The translations under genes and the position numbers were made by a program. A DNA stretch of 8,795 bases from Flavobacteriaceae bacterium UBA6268 (lineage in GTDB: Bacteria > Bacteroidota > Bacteroidia > Flavobacteriales > Flavobacteriaceae), in assembly GCA_002440705.1 (NCBI GenBank), contig DJVA01000089.1, positions 1 to 8,795 of the forward strand, in the 5' to 3' direction. The first letter of the stretch is position 1. Each line of letters starts with the position of its first letter. Below, one piece after another: positions 5,692 through 8,795 of the stretch. The notes below the pieces were generated by a model. The model was given only the letters and a program-made list of their open reading frames with translations. It was not told the DNA's origin and ran no database searches.

Positions 5692-6156
5692 ATGGCACAG
5701 CAACAACAGGTACAAATCAAAAACCGAAAGGCCCGTTTCGAGTACGAAATCCTGGACCAATACACGGCCGGGATTGTATTGCGTGGTACCGAGATCAAGG
5801 CCATTCGCGAAGGAAAAGCTTCCATTGCCGAAAGTTTTTGTGAGTTCGCCAATGGGGAACTGTTTGTCATCAACATGACCATCCAGGAGTACTCCCACGC
5901 CTCGCACTTCAGCCATAACCCAAAAACCGAACGCAAATTGCTTTTGAACCGCAGCGAACTGAAAAAGCTCGAGAAAGAGGTCAAGAATTCGGGGCTCACC
6001 ATAGTCCCCCTGCTGCTCTTTACCAACGATAAGGGCTTGGCCAAGATGACCATTGCCCTCTGCCGCGGAAAGAAACAATACGACAAGCGGGAGACCCTCA
6101 AGGAGCGGGATTCCAAACGCAACCTCAGCCGTATCAAAAAAGCGTTCAATAATTAA
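5692..6156 (+). CDS. smpB: SsrA-binding protein SmpB
   Basis: A 154-residue RNA-binding protein that carries tmRNA to stalled ribosomes for trans-translation and tagging of incomplete proteins. Family motifs appear in the normal order: NRKARFEYEI (11-20), GIVLRGTEIKAIREGKASI (27-45), HNPKTERKLLLNRSEL (75-90), TIVPLLLF (103-110), then GKKQYDKRETLKERD (126-140) leading into the basic C-terminal tail that enters the mRNA channel. The length is normal. The ATG at 5692 is chosen because the upstream in-frame TTG at 5683 falls within the promoter element. The tmRNA gene itself is not in the window. The next gene starts 52 bases downstream on the same strand. Confidence 0.97.
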   Translation: MAQQQQVQIKNRKARFEYEILDQYTAGIVLRGTEIKAIREGKASIAESFCEFANGELFVINMTIQEYSHASHFSHNPKTERKLLLNRSELKKLEKEVKNSGLTIVPLLLFTNDKGLAKMTIALCRGKKQYDKRETLKERDSKRNLSRIKKAFNN

Positions 6157-6208
6157 TGGCAGGCAACGTTTTTACGATTTGGAACGTCTTCACAGTAGAC
6201 CTCAACGT

Positions 6209-8686
6209 ATGAAACCACTTTTTACCCTTTGCGTGCTGTTTTGCCATGTCTTAGCATGGGCACAACTTACAGGAACAGTTACCGACACCCAGGGACACCC
6301 CCTACCCTTTGTTAATATTTATGTAGAAGGAACCTACCAAGGTACCACCAGCAACGAGTTGGGCCATTATGCCTTGGACTTGCCCCAAGAGGGTCCCCAT
6401 ACCGTTGTGTTTCAGTTTTTGGGCTACGGCACCGTAAAGCAGCAACTCACCATCGATGCCTTTCCACAGGTATTAAACATAAGCCTTACGGAAACGACTG
6501 TAAGCCTGGACGAGGTGGTCATCAATGCGACGGAGGACCCTGCTTATCGCATCATCCGTGCGACCATTGCGCAACGGAAGGCCAACCTAGAGCGGCTATC
6601 GGCATTTACAGCCGACTTCTACTCGCGGGGCATCTGGCGTGTGGACAGCGTTCCCAAAAAAGTCCTAGGGCAGGAAGTGGGCGATTTTGATGGGGCATTG
6701 GACTCTACCCGTACCGGCATCATCTACCTCTCGGAAACCATTAGCACGATTGCCTACCGCCACCCCAACGACTTCAAGGAGCATATCCTGGCAAGCAAAG
6801 TAAGTGGCAATGATAATGGCTTTAGTTTCAACAGTGCACAGGAAGCCAACTTCAGCTTTTATGAAAACACCCTGAACCTCAATACGGCACTGGTATCCCC
6901 AATTGCCAATAATGCCCTTAGTTATTACCGCTTCCAACTGGACGGGGTGTTTTACGAGGGCAACAAACTGATCAACAAAATACAGGTCATCCCCAAACGT
7001 CCCAACGACCGCGTGTGGCGGGGCACCCTCTACATTGTGGAAGACGATTGGCAGCTCTACGGATTGGAGCTTACCACTACCGGGGCTTCCATACAGGTAC
7101 CCTTTATCAAGGAATTGGTGTTTACCCAAAACTTTAAATACGATGCTGAGGAAGCCGCCTGGGTGAAGATCTTCCAGTCGGTAGACTTTAGTTTTGGCTT
7201 CTTTGGCTTCAACGGGGACGGAAGGTTTGTGGCTGTGTACAGCGGGTACGACTTCCATCCGGCGTTTGATGGTAAGAGTTTTGGAAACGAAGTGCTGTAT
7301 TTTGAACCGGAGGCCAATAAAAAGGATTCCCTGTATTGGGATGAAAAGCGACCCGTAGCCCTTACCGATGAGGAAACCAACGACTACAGCCGCAAGGACA
7401 GCATCCAGACCCTACGAAAGTCGCAAGTGTACCTGGATTCGGTGGATGCCAAGAATAACCGCTTCAAACTACTGAGTCCGCTGTTCGGTTATTCGTATAA
7501 AAACAGTTTTCGCCAATGGGAACTCACCTACGAGGCGCCCCTTCCCGGGGTGCAGTTCAATACCGTACAGGGATGGAACGGTGGGGCCGGGCTTACTTTC
7601 TTCAAATGGTACGACGACTACCGCTCGCGGTGGTTCTATGCCAACGTGAGTGCCTCGTATGGGATTTCCGAGGACCGCCTGCGGTGGCGGGGTTCCGTGA
7701 CCAAAAAGTTCAACAATGGAAACGATTTCCAACTCTCGGCTTTTGGGGGCAGTGAGGTGCGGCAGTTCAACAGCGACCAACCTATTACCCCGCTTATCAA
7801 CAGCATTGCCACCCTCTTTTGGGAGCGCAACTATATGAAGCTTTATGGACTGAATTATGGCGGATTGGCCTGGAGTCAGGAACTCTTCAACGGACTTCGG
7901 ACTACCCTATCCGTAAGCTACCAGCAACGCCAACCGTTGTTCAATACGACCGACTACGTGATCCTGCCCAGCGACCGGGTGGATTTTAGCAGCAACAACC
8001 CATTGGTCCCGACCGATTTTGTGACTCCGGCTTTTCAGCAACACGAATTGGTAAAGACTTTTTTCAGGGCCCAGGTAACCTTCGGGCAAAAGTACATGAC
8101 CTACCCCGACGGGAAGTTCAACGTTCGGGATGCCAACTACCCCCGATTTACCTTCGAACTGGAAAATGCCCTAGGCGCTTCCGAAACGGGCTACAACTTC
8201 ACCCAAGTGCGGGCACGCCTGCAGCAGGAAGTGGAAGCGGGAAGTTTGGGGACCTTTCACTACCACTTGAAGGGAGGTACCTTCTTGCATGGGGAGGAAA
8301 TTGCATTCGTGGATTACCAACATTTCAATGGCAATCAAACCCGTGTGGGCACCAACAGCACCTATACAAATGTGTTCAACCTCCTGCCTTACTATGCGCT
8401 AAGTACCAACAAAAGTTATTTGGAGGTCCATGCCGAGCACCATTTTAACGGTTGGGTGTTGAGCAAGATCCCTGGTATCAATCAGTTGGGCTTTAGCTTG
8501 GTCGTTGGTGGCCACCTACTGGGCACCGAGGAACGCAACCCCTACAGCGAAGTCTCCTTGGGCCTAGACAACCTGGGTTGGGGCAAATACCGATTGCTCC
8601 GTCTGGATTATGTGCGCTCGTTTTATGGCGATCGACAAGACGGAGCGTTTGTGTTTGGGCTGAAGTTTTTGGATTTGTTTGAGTAG
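6209..8686 (+). CDS. DUF5686 outer-membrane protein with N-terminal carboxypeptidase-regulatory-like domain
   Basis: An 825-residue Bacteroidota outer-membrane protein of unknown function. Residues 1-18 are a signal peptide (AWA/QLTG cleavage). Residues about 19-95 are a carboxypeptidase-regulatory-like beta-sandwich (LTGTVTDTQGHPLPFVNIYV, with a GTTSNELGHYAL turn). The linker SLDEVVI then leads to DPAYRIIRATIAQRKAN, the characteristic opening of the DUF5686 region. The rest is rich in alternating hydrophobic/aromatic strands and should fold as a C-terminal beta barrel, with the last strands ending VFGLKFLDLFE. No TonB-dependent plug domain is present, so it is not a SusC-type receptor. The ATG at 6209 gives a clean signal peptide. 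Frames extending further upstream overlap smpB and are artefacts. A near-consensus promoter element, TACGATTTG (6173-6181, one extra base), precedes it. Readthrough from smpB is also possible. Confidence 0.85.
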   Translation: MKPLFTLCVLFCHVLAWAQLTGTVTDTQGHPLPFVNIYVEGTYQGTTSNELGHYALDLPQEGPHTVVFQFLGYGTVKQQLTIDAFPQVLNISLTETTVSLDEVVINATEDPAYRIIRATIAQRKANLERLSAFTADFYSRGIWRVDSVPKKVLGQEVGDFDGALDSTRTGIIYLSETISTIAYRHPNDFKEHILASKVSGNDNGFSFNSAQEANFSFYENTLNLNTALVSPIANNALSYYRFQLDGVFYEGNKLINKIQVIPKRPNDRVWRGTLYIVEDDWQLYGLELTTTGASIQVPFIKELVFTQNFKYDAEEAAWVKIFQSVDFSFGFFGFNGDGRFVAVYSGYDFHPAFDGKSFGNEVLYFEPEANKKDSLYWDEKRPVALTDEETNDYSRKDSIQTLRKSQVYLDSVDAKNNRFKLLSPLFGYSYKNSFRQWELTYEAPLPGVQFNTVQGWNGGAGLTFFKWYDDYRSRWFYANVSASYGISEDRLRWRGSVTKKFNNGNDFQLSAFGGSEVRQFNSDQPITPLINSIATLFWERNYMKLYGLNYGGLAWSQELFNGLRTTLSVSYQQRQPLFNTTDYVILPSDRVDFSSNNPLVPTDFVTPAFQQHELVKTFFRAQVTFGQKYMTYPDGKFNVRDANYPRFTFELENALGASETGYNFTQVRARLQQEVEAGSLGTFHYHLKGGTFLHGEEIAFVDYQHFNGNQTRVGTNSTYTNVFNLLPYYALSTNKSYLEVHAEHHFNGWVLSKIPGINQLGFSLVVGGHLLGTEERNPYSEVSLGLDNLGWGKYRLLRLDYVRSFYGDRQDGAFVFGLKFLDLFE

Positions 8687-8780
8687 TTGGGATTGAAGGT
8701 TAAAGATTGTATGGCCCCGCGCTTTCTGGCCCCTTCGCTAAATAGGTTCACCAGACATTTTCTTGACGCTCGTTCCAATT

Positions 8781-8795
8781 CCGGGCTTGACCCGG
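8781..8795. repeat. Inverted repeat, truncated by the window end
   Basis: CCGGG (8781-8785) and CCCGG (8791-8795) flank CTTGA. The preceding bases are TT, so the stem would extend if AA follows outside the window. Similar CCGGG-CTTGA-CCCGG palindromes occur as dispersed intergenic repeats in many bacterial genomes. It could instead be part of a terminator for the DUF5686 gene. Apart from this, bases 8687-8780 show no gene or clear terminator. Confidence 0.4.

Noticed and set aside
6053..6208. Upstream extension of the DUF5686 frame by 52 codons
   Set aside because: It overlaps smpB out of frame and would place a basic non-family stretch ahead of a clear signal peptide; the ATG at 6209 is correct.
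6157..6208. Possible tmRNA or other RNA gene next to smpB
   Set aside because: The gap is only 52 bases and contains no tRNA-like acceptor structure.
8712..8745. Short direct repeat of GGCCCC after the DUF5686 gene
   Set aside because: Two 6-base copies are too short and too few to distinguish from chance.

Overview
The window looks like a chromosomal segment of a marine-type member of the Flavobacteriaceae (Bacteroidota). The evidence is a type IX secretion sorting domain with Ig-like domains, a DUF5686/carboxypeptidase-regulatory outer-membrane protein, promoter elements fitting the Bacteroidota -7 consensus TAnnTTTG, and no Shine-Dalgarno sequences. The genus cannot be fixed from the sequence alone.

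Layout. Bases 3-482 are the 3' end of clpB (+). A bidirectional terminator separates it from a convergent T9SS-exported Ig-domain protein (511-1806, -). A divergent intergenic region of about 110 bases then holds a TetR operator overlapping the tetR promoter. tetR (1916-2518, +) is followed by a hotdog-fold acyl-CoA thioesterase (2551-3036, +). Next is a three-domain lipoprotein joining a peroxiredoxin-like domain, a c-type heme domain and a PHM/DBH-like copper monooxygenase domain (3064-4803, +). A previously unlisted 41-residue membrane peptide (4866-4991, +) ends at a strong terminator. A histidine-phosphatase lipoprotein (5138-5662, +), smpB (5692-6156, +) and a DUF5686 outer-membrane protein (6209-8686, +) follow. 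The window ends inside an inverted repeat.

How the genes work together. clpB and smpB are housekeeping protein-quality genes with no visible link to their neighbours. The clearest local circuit is tetR plus thioesterase. The same ATACC-N4-GGTAT half-site pair occurs once over the tetR promoter and once in the 32-base gap before the thioesterase, which suggests autoregulation and control of the thioesterase by one repressor. The regulator resembles NemR and has a cysteine where NemR has its redox-sensing Cys106, so an electrophile or oxidant signal is plausible but unproven. The heme/copper lipoprotein keeps all recognisable copper ligands of PHM/DBH and is the most biochemically interesting product here; its substrate is unknown. 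No mobile elements, CRISPR arrays, tRNA or rRNA genes were recognised.
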